The notes under the pieces: model-generated | Seen by the model: the letters and a program-made list of their open reading frames with translations, nothing else | Told to the model about the DNA's origin: nothing | The model's database searches: none | DNA from: Solirubrobacterales bacterium | Lineage (GTDB): Bacteria; Actinomycetota; Thermoleophilia; Solirubrobacterales; Solirubrobacteraceae | NCBI GenBank assembly: GCA_003151895.1 | Contig: PLYX01000106.1 | Span: 1-14,507, forward strand | Reading direction: 5' to 3' | Length of the DNA: 14,507 nucleotides | Program-made: the position numbers and the translations under genes | Shown here: piece after piece, positions 7,525 to 14,404 of the stretch | Numbering within the stretch: the first letter of the stretch is position 1 | How the letters are laid out: every line of letters begins with the position of its first letter

Positions 7525-7961
7525 GCCGAGGGCTCAGCGATCCACAGCGTGCGGATACCGAGCAGCTCGCCGAGACGCTCGAAGTGGCGGTCGTAGTGCA
7601 GAACGTCCAGCCCGGACAACTGTGCCGCCACGGCGACTGTCAGATCGGTGAGCGGCAGGCGGTGAGCGCCGTGTGAGCCACCGGCCGCGAGCTCGCGCAT
7701 CGCCGACAGCACGCCCCGCTGGACGGTGCGATCGACCGCGATCTCCCGCAGGCCCTCGAGCGTGCGGTCGACCGCCGCGATCCCCTCCGGACCGCGCGCG
7801 TCGACGATCAGCTCATAGCGCACCGGCCAGCACCACGCGACCTCACCACGCCCAACGGATGCGAGCAGCGGCTCACGCGCCTTTGGGATCCGGCGCGCGA
7901 GCATCCATGCCGAGGTGTCGGCCAGCACCATACCCTGGCCGTCCCACAGCTCGACGCTCAC
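7521..7961 (-). CDS. vapC: PIN-domain ribonuclease toxin, VapC type
   Basis: A 146-residue PIN nuclease, expected to cut RNA (often tRNA or rRNA) using Mg2+ when its antitoxin is lost. The acidic active-site residues sit in the usual order: Asp15 in LADTSAW, Glu50 in VRYELI, Asp106 in LPLTDLTVAVAA, and Asp124 in HYDRHFERL. Length fits VapC. The GTG at 7961 overlaps the antitoxin stop (GTGA at 7958-7961). A start at ATG 7931 (MVLADTSAW) would give the more usual PIN N-terminus and cannot be excluded. The last bases overlap the glutaredoxin-like gene, so the three genes form one operon. All four acidic residues are present, so the toxin looks active. Confidence 0.88.
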   Translation of the reverse strand: MSVELWDGQGMVLADTSAWMLARRIPKAREPLLASVGRGEVAWCWPVRYELIVDARGPEGIAAVDRTLEGLREIAVDRTVQRGVLSAMRELAAGGSHGAHRLPLTDLTVAVAAQLSGLDVLHYDRHFERLGELLGIRTLWIAEPSA

Positions 7962-8224
7962 ACGGTGCTCGCCGGCCTGTTGAGGCGGTCGATCGCATCC
8001 AGGTCGAGGTCGAACCCGCCGCTGTCCATCACGGCGAGCAGCGCCTCGGCCGCCGCGCGGCGGCCACGGCCGGCCTGCAGCTCGACCTGCGCACCCTCGA
8101 CCGCGAGCCGCCGCACCAACGTGGCATCGGCCTCCCGGGTACCAGTGGCGGCGCGCACACGCTCAAGCGCGTGCCCGAGCTCCGGGTCGGCCGTCACGGC
8201 GATTCGTGGGTGCTTGCTCGGCAT
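7958..8224 (-). CDS. vapB: VapB-like antitoxin of the PIN toxin
   Basis: An 88-residue protein starting MPSKHPRIAVTADPELGHAL and ending in an acidic/Leu-rich tail (DSGGFDLDLDAIDRL). The N-terminal strand plus helices resembles ribbon-helix-helix antitoxins, and the tail would wrap the toxin. Identification rests mainly on its place directly before the PIN gene, with a 4-base GTGA overlap. The ATG at 8224 is chosen over an in-frame upstream start at 8380 because the conserved-looking protein begins there and a promoter with its -10 box ten bases upstream makes the mRNA nearly leaderless. Antitoxins of this kind bind their own promoter, and a small dyad covers the -10 box. Confidence 0.78.
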   Translation of the reverse strand: MPSKHPRIAVTADPELGHALERVRAATGTREADATLVRRLAVEGAQVELQAGRGRRAAAEALLAVMDSGGFDLDLDAIDRLNRPASTV

Positions 8225-8229
8225 CGCAA

Positions 8230-8262
8230 CTACAGTGTAGCTCGCTGGGGTTACTCCAACAA
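8230..8262 (-). promoter_or_regulatory. Near-leaderless promoter and operator of the vapBC-grx operon
   Basis: On the minus strand TTGTTG (8257-8262), a 17-bp spacer and TACACT (8234-8239) place the transcription start about three bases before the vapB ATG (8224). The dyad CTACA-G-TGTAG (8230-8240) covers the -10 box and is a natural autoregulation site for the antitoxin or toxin-antitoxin complex. The -35 box is poor (3 of 6). Confidence 0.5.
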
Positions 8263-8310
8263 GAGCGGTCCTGCTCACCGAGCTCCCGACCGCCGAAGAT
8301 CCCTCCCCGG

Positions 8311-8498
8311 CTACTCGGCCAGCGCTCTTTGTTCCGCCGCCTGCGCCAATGTCGCGTACGCGGGCGCGAAGAAGCTCCACGAGGTTCCGTCCCCCTGCCT
8401 CGACCGGGGCGGGCGCCGATGATCAGCCCATGGAGATCGAGGACGTCCGTCAGCGTGAGACAGACCGGCTCGATCTCGCCGGGCCGATCTTCCTCCAT
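8311..8498 (-). pseudogene. Remnant of a Doc (Fic-fold) toxin gene
   Basis: An ATG at 8498, four bases after the AbrB antitoxin stop, opens a frame reading PVCLTLTDVLDLHGLIIGAR (residues 11-30), matching the start of Doc death-on-curing toxins (LTLEDVLxLHxxII). After about residue 33 the frame turns into Arg/Gly-rich noise. Another frame carries YATLAQAAEQRALAE before a TAG at 8311, loosely like the Doc YPTLAxKAA block. The catalytic HxFx(D/E)GNKR motif is missing from all frames up to vapB. I read this as a toxin gene ruined by deletion and frameshift. The N-terminal match is clear; the second block is tentative. Doc toxins phosphorylate EF-Tu, so an intact copy would need its antitoxin. Confidence 0.55.
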
Positions 8499-8502
8499 GC
8501 CC

Positions 8503-8751
8503 CTACCGCTGCGGAGCGTCGGGGTTGTGATCGGCGAGGATCTTCAGCGCCTCGCCGTGTTCGGCGACAACACGCTCGCCGATGTCGCGGATGCGCTCGC
8601 GGACCTTATTGGTGGACATGATCCGCAACTCGCCACCCGGAAGCTCCTCCACCAAGACCGAGGAGCCCGGAGCATAGCCCTGGGCCTCGAACTCACGCGG
8701 GATCGAGATCACGTTGCTGTTGCCGACACGGCGAACCTTCACGACCTTCAT
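8503..8751 (-). CDS. AbrB/MazE-type antitoxin (SpoVT-AbrB fold), apparently orphan
   Basis: An 82-residue protein with the swapped-hairpin DNA-binding signature: MKVVKVRRVGNSNVISIPRE (1-20), then GYAPGSSVLVEEL (25-37). The C-terminal helix VVAEHGEALKILADHNPDAP (61-80) is like the toxin-binding tail of AbrB-type antitoxins paired with Doc toxins. It should repress its own promoter and neutralise a partner. The only partner-like sequence, directly downstream, is broken, so this antitoxin seems orphaned. The ATG at 8751 is certain by homology and lies six bases past a strong -10 box, so the mRNA is probably leaderless. Confidence 0.87.
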   Translation of the reverse strand: MKVVKVRRVGNSNVISIPREFEAQGYAPGSSVLVEELPGGELRIMSTNKVRERIRDIGERVVAEHGEALKILADHNPDAPQR

Positions 8752-8757
8752 ACACCT

Positions 8758-8786
8758 AGTATATACATGGATAGCCGGATAAGCAA
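8758..8786 (-). promoter_or_regulatory. Leaderless promoter of the AbrB antitoxin gene
   Basis: TTGCTT (8781-8786), a 17-bp spacer and TATACT (8758-8763) on the minus strand. Only six bases separate the -10 box from the ATG, so transcription should begin at or next to the start codon. TAGTATATAC here (8757-8766) also occurs at the typA promoter (240-249). Confidence 0.65.
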
Positions 8787-8797
8787 GATTCCCGCTA

Positions 8798-8825
8798 TCG
8801 AACCCGCGACCTTCGGGTTATGAGA
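8798..8825 (-). pseudogene. tRNA-Met (CAT) remnant, anticodon loop to T loop; possible att site
   Basis: The minus strand reads CTCATAACCCGAAGG then TCGCGGGTTCGA. This is the anticodon loop (CAT at 8820-8822), 3' anticodon strand, variable loop and T-arm 5' half of a bacterial tRNA-Met. The 5' side does not pair with the anticodon stem, and the sequence after TTCGA does not complete the T stem, so it is not a working tRNA. Tyrosine-integrase elements commonly use exactly this tRNA part as their crossover core. Confidence 0.65.
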
Positions 8826-8910
8826 TCGCCGAAGGGGGGTCAGCTAGGGCCAGATGGCCCGTGTTTGCTGGGGTTAGCTCGGGCTCGGTGGGGTCTGATT
8901 TGCTCAAAAC

Positions 8911-8930
8911 GGAACCTTGAATGGAACCTT
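8911..8930. repeat. Short direct repeat GGAACCTT x2
   Basis: GGAACCTT at 8911-8918 and 8923-8930, 12 bp apart, in the gene-free stretch 8752-9081. Spacing near one helical turn would suit a protein-binding pair, but it may be chance. Confidence 0.5.
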
Positions 8931-8963
8931 GGGGACCGCCGCTGTCGCGACGAGAGAGCACCG

Positions 8964-8994
8964 GCAATGCTCCAGCACGGTATTGGAGCATTGC
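8964..8994. repeat. Perfect 11-bp stem hairpin in the gene-free stretch
   Basis: GCAATGCTCCA (8964-8974) and its exact reverse complement (8984-8994) flank a 9-base loop. A smaller dyad, TCGATC-TGC-GATCGA, follows at 8996-9010. No T tract is present, so these may be RNA structure, a protein site or decayed repeat DNA. Confidence 0.8.
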
Positions 8995-9018
8995 GTCGAT
9001 CTGCGATCGAAGCTGATT

Positions 9019-9043
9019 GGTCTCGCACACCGTGTGCGAGACC
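9019..9043. repeat. 25-bp palindrome, copy A, downstream of the unknown gene
   Basis: Arms GGTCTCGCACAC and its exact reverse complement around a single central C. It starts 39 bases past the stop of the 415-residue gene. The inner 21 bp match copy B at 10422-10442 except for one symmetric base pair. Confidence 0.9.
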
Positions 9044-9081
9044 CCTGGCTTCTGCGACAAGCGCCAACCGCCGCCTCGGCA

Positions 9082-10329
9082 TCAGGTCAAGGACTGCTCG
9101 ACAGCGTAGAGGAAGTAGAACGGCTGCATCCGAATGTCGTTGTTGGCGGTCCTGCGATCGCGCAGGGCTTGGAGCAGCGGCGCCGTGCCTGAGAGACCCG
9201 CACCGATCCCTGCGACAGCACCGGCGTGTCCAAGGAGTCCTGCGGCAACAATGGCCAGTCCCGGATAGCTCGCATTCGTCGCTCCGGTGATGCCGTTGGC
9301 CAGCGTAAGCAGCGAGCGGTTGTCTTTGACCGATGCGTCTATCGCCTCGACTGCCGGAAGAACGCTCTCGATCCAGGCATCGTGGACCTCGTCCTCGAAG
9401 TCCACTTCCCATGCTGCACTCGTGAAGGACTTTGAGATCGTCACCATGGCGGCGCGAAATTGCGTTAGAGATGAGGCCAACTCAGTACGGATATCCAGCA
9501 CTTCGTCAACCGTGGCGTTCGGGAAGGTCGGCAATCTTCCCATCAGAGCGGACGCCGTCATTGCCTGAGCGCTGCGGCCTGCTGGTCCCTTCGCTGGCGA
9601 GAACAGACCCTCTCGGATCGCAGCTTGAGTCAGGTCTGCGATCCGTTCATCAAAGATGAGGTACTCACGTCCTGACGACAGATGCACCGACAGCTTGTGT
9701 ACGAACGTCTCGACGACCCGATCGGTGTGCGGATCATCGTGCCGCCCGCCAGTCTCGGCAAGCTTGGCCGAGACGATGCAAGACACGAGAAGGTCCATAG
9801 CATCACCTGGATCGGCATTCTCGATCTGCACTATCCCCTTTGCTCGGGCGGCAGCGAGGTGATCGATGCCAGCCTCGTGCCCGAGCCCGCGCACTATCTC
9901 GGACAGCTGCTGCTGAATCGGCTGGAGATGCTGAAGCAGACCTGCTCGGAGAAGCCGCTCTGCGCCGGATCCACCCTTGGCGGTGGTGCGAAGGAACTCG
10001 TCGACCTGTTCCACTCCCTGCTGGAAGGCGGCGAGCTCGTCGGGGGGAAGTAGGACCGGGGCGACTCGACGTATAAGCTCGATCTGCTGGCGGGGGGAGA
10101 AATGCTGAAGCGCCTCAACCCGTAGAAGCATCGTCGTGACCGGGCTGATTAGTGTGACCTTGTCCCCGTACAGCAGGGCCGCCTTCACGAGCTCCAATTC
10201 CGGTGCGACTGTGACCGCCGTCCCGGGGTTGGCAGCAACGACCATACGGAGGGACCCGCTCGGCCCAGACGTGCCACGGAAGGGCGGACGGGTATGTGCC
10301 TTCTTGCGCTTCCTCGGTTTACGACTCAC
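9082..10329 (-). CDS. Protein of unknown function beside the type IIG enzyme
   Basis: A 415-residue protein I cannot assign to a named family. The N-terminus is strongly basic (SRKPRKRKKAHTR). A likely domain start is MVVAANPGTAVTVAPELELV (29-48), continuing KAALLYGDKVTLISP (49-63). Conserved-looking blocks follow: EYLIFDERIADLTQAAIREG (222-241) and ALMGRLPTFPNATVDEVLDI (261-280). A Gly/Ala-rich hydrophobic stretch at about 353-386 could form one or two membrane segments or a buried helix pair, and the end is PFYFLYAVEQSLT. There is no signal peptide, nuclease or ATPase motif. The GTG at 10329 has GGAG 11 bases upstream; a TTG at 10365 would add 12 residues. It follows the restriction enzyme gene on the same strand but 184 bp away, so it may have its own promoter. 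An accessory or defence-linked role is inferred only from position. Confidence 0.8.
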   Translation of the reverse strand: MSRKPRKRKKAHTRPPFRGTSGPSGSLRMVVAANPGTAVTVAPELELVKAALLYGDKVTLISPVTTMLLRVEALQHFSPRQQIELIRRVAPVLLPPDELAAFQQGVEQVDEFLRTTAKGGSGAERLLRAGLLQHLQPIQQQLSEIVRGLGHEAGIDHLAAARAKGIVQIENADPGDAMDLLVSCIVSAKLAETGGRHDDPHTDRVVETFVHKLSVHLSSGREYLIFDERIADLTQAAIREGLFSPAKGPAGRSAQAMTASALMGRLPTFPNATVDEVLDIRTELASSLTQFRAAMVTISKSFTSAAWEVDFEDEVHDAWIESVLPAVEAIDASVKDNRSLLTLANGITGATNASYPGLAIVAAGLLGHAGAVAGIGAGLSGTAPLLQALRDRRTANNDIRMQPFYFLYAVEQSLT

Positions 10330-10421
10330 GGCAAGGGAGACTCCAAGCAAATCTTGTTTGACCAAACATACGTTCGTAGTCTATCGCCGGGGTTGGCGGG
10401 ACCCTAACCGAGTAGGGGACC

Positions 10422-10442
10422 TCTCTCACACCGTGTGAGAGA
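10422..10442. repeat. 21-bp palindrome, copy B, upstream of the unknown gene
   Basis: Arms TCTCTCACAC and its exact reverse complement around a central C. It lies 71 bases past the stop of the type IIG gene and 92 bases before the GTG of the unknown gene. It is almost the same as copy A at 9019-9043. It could be an operator, a terminator-like hairpin (no T tract) or a genome-wide palindromic repeat. Confidence 0.9.
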
Positions 10443-10513
10443 CCCTCCACAATGCTGCTACAAACCGTCTTCTCAGCGGCAGCGTTCATGGCCTCGCGCT
10501 CGCGTGACACGGC

Positions 10514-13500
10514 TCACTCCTCTTGCTGGGCAACGGTCCCGGCTCGCGTGACCGCACTTTCGACCACCAAGTCCGTCAGGGCATCGGGAACCTCGTAGAG
10601 AGCGCATACCAGGCGCTCGACAACCTCCACCAGCTCCCGCCCGACCGCAAGCAGATCGTCGATCTCTCCCTGCTGACGTGCGATCTCCTCGCCGAATGCA
10701 CTGAGGCTGGCGGGCATCCGCGCGGAGAGCAGATCGTCGGGCATCAGCCGCCCGGCGCCGAGCAGGTCCTGCAGGAGCGCGACACGGTCGTGTGGACCGT
10801 CCACACGCGCTGTGACCCGACGTGAATGCGTGAAGACCAGTGCGCCGTCCTCCAGATGGGGATGGCCAAGCGTCCCGTCGGTCGTGATATCCACCGCGAG
10901 CTCGGGGTCGAGGCGCACAGACCGCACGCCCGTCGCGGGCAGCTCGGCAAGCACGGCCGCACGATCGACCTCGACTCCGTGCGTTCGCCACGGATTCTTC
11001 ACTGCGCGCCGCAACTCCGGCGCCACCGAGCGGAGTGGTAGGAGCGCCCGCCGGTTGGCTGCAACGGCGCGCACGAGATGCTCGATCGCCGCGGCAGCGT
11101 CTGCGTCGCCAGCCTGCGATCCGACCGCCGAAAGCAATGCCCGGGCCTCCGCGCTCACCGTCTGGAGATCAGCTGTTGCGGCCGCGTGGGCGAGCGTGTC
11201 GACGTGGTCGCTGGGCACCCATCCGTCCGACGCGGAGACGTGACGATAGGGCATCTCATTCATTGGCTTGGGCTCGTAGTTGCGCCTCACATGCCACGGC
11301 GTCTTGCCACGCACCGCGTACCAGAGGTCAAGCAGCTCGCTGTTCAACAGGCCGCATAGGTACGCCACCGAGAGGCCGTCCGCCTTCGGCGTAGCGATCG
11401 TCGTCTTGTTGGACGGCTGCCATCCGCCTCGCTCGTCCAGAGCGAAGCGTCCGCGGTCCGTTCGATAGAGCGCGATCACCTTCGGCCCCGTGAGTGCCTC
11501 ACGGTCACGCGGCCAGGCCGTTTCCCACCATTTGCGGCGCGAGTTTCGCGCAAACTCGGCCCGCGTGCGCAAGACCTCCCGCCAGGGCTCCAGTGCCTCG
11601 ATGATCTCGGCCGGCGGATTGTCCTCTCGGCGCAGCCACACGACGTTCGCGTAGTCGGCCTCGTCGACCGCTCCGTATAGCAGCGCTCGCGACTCAGGCG
11701 AGTGTGCGAGGAACTGCGGGTAGTCGCGCCACGGTTTCTCGAGCTCGGTCCCCGGTGGGAGCTCAAGGATGTGGTCACCCGTGTGGTGGCCGCGGTTCGT
11801 GAGCTCGGAACGGGTGCGCTCAGTCAGTCGGCGCTGTACGCGGGACGAGTAGGCATCGGCGCCCGTCTCAATCCCTCTGATCACTGTCCACCGCTCGCCT
11901 AGTCGCTCCACGGGGCTCGCCGAATCGTCGAGCTGCAATTGCAAGTGCGCAACAACCTGGGCGGCAACGTCACGCGGAGCATGCTTGATGGGCCATGGGC
12001 GAGTGGAGCGCAGCTCTTGCTGCACTACATCGTGGACGAGGATTCCTTTTGAGCGACCCGCGCGCCCGGCCGCGCGTATTGCCATGGTCGCCAGCAGCGC
12101 CTCTCGTGGTGGAACTCTCGCAGCCGGATCGCCGGTGATTGCCACAGCAGCCTCGCCCTCATGCTCCAAGAGCACGACGCGCATCCGATGTTTCTTGGGC
12201 GCGGGCTCCTTCGTCGCCAGCAGAATCGCGCTCTCGACTGTCGGCGGCGTCATCCCGGTGCGCGTGTCGCGCTCTTGCTGCTCGGTCGCGAACAGGCGCA
12301 TGCTTCCAAAGAGGTAGAGCTCGTCGAGCCGCAGGCTCGTGGCGATCCGCTCACGAAGCCAGTCCGCGTTGCCGGCATTCATCCAGCCGGCGGGCGTGAT
12401 GACGCACAGCCGTCCTCCCGGTGCGACCTTCTCGGCCGCCATTGCGAGGAAGTAGTAGAGGTAGTCGCTCTTGCCGTGGTAGTCGTCGTGCCATCCGGGC
12501 AGCGCGCGCAGGCGGTCGAAGAGCACCTTGTTCCCGGACTCGAACACATAGGGCGGGTTGCCGATGACGAGGTCGAACGCCTCATTCGTTTGGATCTCCG
12601 CGAAGCGCGGCTCCTTGGCCGCATCGAGCGGCACGATCCCGTAGCGCTCGTCGGAGGCGAGCAGCGCGGCGTCGGCACGCTGCGCTGGGTCGAGCTCACT
12701 GAAGCTCTCGTCGGGGCCACGCCGGGCGCCGAGCGAGTCAGTGTGTACGACGCCAAGCGTGAACGTGCCAGGCTCCTCCCCCACCTCGCGCAGCCGTCCG
12801 AGCAGACGCGAGACCTGTAGCAGCAGGTTGACCTCGGTGAGGTAGTAGGGAAAAGGGCTGATCTCGCAGCCGTGGAAGCCGCGCACGATCGTGCGCAGGC
12901 CCTCGCGCAGATCACGTGGGTCGCTGAGATCAAGACCACCGTCATCGATCACACGACGGGCAGCCTCTACTAGGAAGCCCCCCGAGCCGGTGGCGAAGTC
13001 GAAGATGGCCCGCTCGTGGCGCTGGTCGCCCTCGATCCGGAAGACTCCCTCGGGCCCGGCGAACCCGGCGCGGTCGAGCATGAACCGGACCACCGCGCGC
13101 GGTGTGTAGAACTGGCCGAGTCGGTCACGGTCGATCTCATCGACGTAGGACTCGTACAGTCCGCCAAGCACGTCCGCTCCCAGGCGCGCGAGAGGAAACG
13201 GCACGAGCGCGTAGAGCACGTCGGCCAGGGCCTCATCACGTGGCCGGAACCAGTCGTAATTGTTGTCCTCACCGAACAGCCAGCGATAACGCGCACGGCC
13301 GCGCTGGAAGGCCTCATCGAGCACGCGCTGAAGATTGCGGCCCATTCGCTCGTACACATGCTCGAAGCCGCCGTCGTAGAGGCAGTCCTCGACGAAGCCG
13401 GCGTCCTCCCAGGAGCGGTAGAGGAGGATGCGGGTCAGGGCGAGCTGGGAGACGCGCATCAGGTATTGCGAGAAAGCCCGGCGGGCAATCCCATCTGCGT

Positions 13501-14329
13501 CTCGATAGCCGGCGACCGTAGCCGGCAGGGCCGTAACGTCGACGCCCGGCTCGATCTCCCGGGCAAGCGTCTCGAGCTCCAGGCGCAGCCGCTGCTCGTG
13601 GTCGGGGTTGAGGTCGAGATCAGCCAAGAGCCGATCGTGCTGGGCGGCTGCGTCCTCGGCGAGCTGTCTCGACAGCGAGCGCAGCTGGCTGACCAGGAAC
13701 TCCACGTCGATCTGGAGCGCCTCGCCCACGCCGGCCCGCTCGCGCCAAGGCTCGGCCTCCGCGACAAGCGCGATCTTCTCCTTGAGCCCCATCGGGCGAT
13801 AGCCGAACAGGCCGCAGAAGCGTTCGAACCGATCGACCTCATCGATATCGAGCGCCTCGCCGTGAGCCACCTGCCGAAGCCGCCGTACATCGAACGAAAG
13901 GCTGGGATCGTGACCGCTCGCACCGCGCCGGTAGACCCTCAGCTCGCGAAGGTTGAACAGCACCCCGTAGTCGAGGTGGCGCTGATCGATGTATGCGCGG
14001 ATCTGACGCTCGTGCGCCCCGAGATCCTGGGTAGAGCTCTTGGCGTCGAGCACGAACCGATGCGCCACGAGGTCGATGGGCGTGAAGTCGGGCTTCAGGC
14101 CGCTGCGGCCCAGCTGCGGGAAGTAGGCGTCTGGAGGGAACCCGAGCACGCGCTCGATGAGGGCTGCCAGAATGGGCTCCGTCAACAGCTGCTCGTCCTC
14201 GCGGGTTCTCGCGCGGTCGAGGTATTCCCCGAGGTGCCGCGCCTCGTTGAGCTCCCGGTAGCGCCCGGTCTGCTCGTCGAGAAGCGCCGCGAGAGCGTGG
14301 AGCCCCGGCGAGATCGAGGTGGCGGACAT
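10514..14329 (-). CDS. Type IIG-like restriction-modification enzyme (nuclease and N6-adenine methyltransferase in one chain)
   Basis: A 1271-residue single-chain enzyme expected to methylate adenine at its target and cut unmethylated foreign DNA. The N-terminal nuclease-like domain has Pro80-Asp81 and Asp95-Ala-Lys97 (KPDFTPID...FVLDAKSS), a PD-(D/E)xK site. A helical connector (about 200-385) leads to GLYESYVDEI...LGQFYTPRAVVRF (390-416), then SAM motif I IFDFATGSGGFLVEAA (442-457) and catalytic motif IV NPPY (591-594). The C-terminal part (about 770-1030) with WQPSNKTTIATPKA and GLLNSELLDLWYAVRGKTPW resembles the target-recognition domain of Eco57I/TaqI-type enzymes; a helical tail ends the protein. 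No separate S or R subunit is needed. The ATG at 14329 is chosen over a GTG at 14404 that abuts a divergent gene. BREX PglX is an alternative, but it lacks this nuclease site and no other BREX gene is present. Confidence 0.88.
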   Translation of the reverse strand: MSATSISPGLHALAALLDEQTGRYRELNEARHLGEYLDRARTREDEQLLTEPILAALIERVLGFPPDAYFPQLGRSGLKPDFTPIDLVAHRFVLDAKSSTQDLGAHERQIRAYIDQRHLDYGVLFNLRELRVYRRGASGHDPSLSFDVRRLRQVAHGEALDIDEVDRFERFCGLFGYRPMGLKEKIALVAEAEPWRERAGVGEALQIDVEFLVSQLRSLSRQLAEDAAAQHDRLLADLDLNPDHEQRLRLELETLAREIEPGVDVTALPATVAGYRDADGIARRAFSQYLMRVSQLALTRILLYRSWEDAGFVEDCLYDGGFEHVYERMGRNLQRVLDEAFQRGRARYRWLFGEDNNYDWFRPRDEALADVLYALVPFPLARLGADVLGGLYESYVDEIDRDRLGQFYTPRAVVRFMLDRAGFAGPEGVFRIEGDQRHERAIFDFATGSGGFLVEAARRVIDDGGLDLSDPRDLREGLRTIVRGFHGCEISPFPYYLTEVNLLLQVSRLLGRLREVGEEPGTFTLGVVHTDSLGARRGPDESFSELDPAQRADAALLASDERYGIVPLDAAKEPRFAEIQTNEAFDLVIGNPPYVFESGNKVLFDRLRALPGWHDDYHGKSDYLYYFLAMAAEKVAPGGRLCVITPAGWMNAGNADWLRERIATSLRLDELYLFGSMRLFATEQQERDTRTGMTPPTVESAILLATKEPAPKKHRMRVVLLEHEGEAAVAITGDPAARVPPREALLATMAIRAAGRAGRSKGILVHDVVQQELRSTRPWPIKHAPRDVAAQVVAHLQLQLDDSASPVERLGERWTVIRGIETGADAYSSRVQRRLTERTRSELTNRGHHTGDHILELPPGTELEKPWRDYPQFLAHSPESRALLYGAVDEADYANVVWLRREDNPPAEIIEALEPWREVLRTRAEFARNSRRKWWETAWPRDREALTGPKVIALYRTDRGRFALDERGGWQPSNKTTIATPKADGLSVAYLCGLLNSELLDLWYAVRGKTPWHVRRNYEPKPMNEMPYRHVSASDGWVPSDHVDTLAHAAATADLQTVSAEARALLSAVGSQAGDADAAAAIEHLVRAVAANRRALLPLRSVAPELRRAVKNPWRTHGVEVDRAAVLAELPATGVRSVRLDPELAVDITTDGTLGHPHLEDGALVFTHSRRVTARVDGPHDRVALLQDLLGAGRLMPDDLLSARMPASLSAFGEEIARQQGEIDDLLAVGRELVEVVERLVCALYEVPDALTDLVVESAVTRAGTVAQQEE

Positions 14330-14404
14330 CAGAATCCCGCAACGAGCGGGACGGCAGCACCCAGAGCGAGAGAAGCATCCGAAGCGCGGGCTACTGTTCG
14401 GCAC
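14330..14404. other. Divergent intergenic region upstream of the type IIG gene
   Basis: A 75-bp gap between oppositely oriented genes. TCCCGC-AACGA-GCGGGA (14336-14352) is a 6-bp-stem hairpin seven bases before the restriction enzyme ATG and could mask its ribosome site. On the plus strand TACTGT (14392-14397) sits seven bases before the GTG of the right-hand gene, as in a leaderless promoter, but no -35 box supports it. Confidence 0.4.

Noticed and set aside
5539..7596. Very long plus-strand open frame (685 codons)
   Set aside because: It lies antisense to the cyclase and glutaredoxin-like genes, its translation is Arg/Gly/Ala-rich with no domain, and the minus-strand frames carry clear motifs. 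Long antisense frames are expected in GC-rich DNA.
8798..8825. Functional tRNA-Met gene
   Set aside because: The acceptor stem, D arm and 3' T stem are absent or unpaired; only the anticodon-loop to T-loop part matches.
8818..9060. 80-codon minus-strand frame across the gene-free stretch
   Set aside because: It runs through the palindrome and hairpin and ends in the tRNA remnant; composition is not protein-like and there is no ribosome site.
10319..10510. 63-codon minus-strand frame between the type IIG and unknown genes
   Set aside because: It reads straight through palindrome copy B and overlaps the next gene in another frame; no family or conserved block is visible.
10514..14329. BREX PglX or a type I HsdM subunit
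   Set aside because: The chain has its own N-terminal PD-(D/E)xK site and C-terminal recognition region, and no BREX or hsdS/hsdR gene is next to it.
14330..14404. Start of the type IIG enzyme at GTG 14404
   Set aside because: It would abut the divergent start codon at 14405, leaving no promoter room; the extra 25 residues are Cys/Arg-rich and unlike the family.
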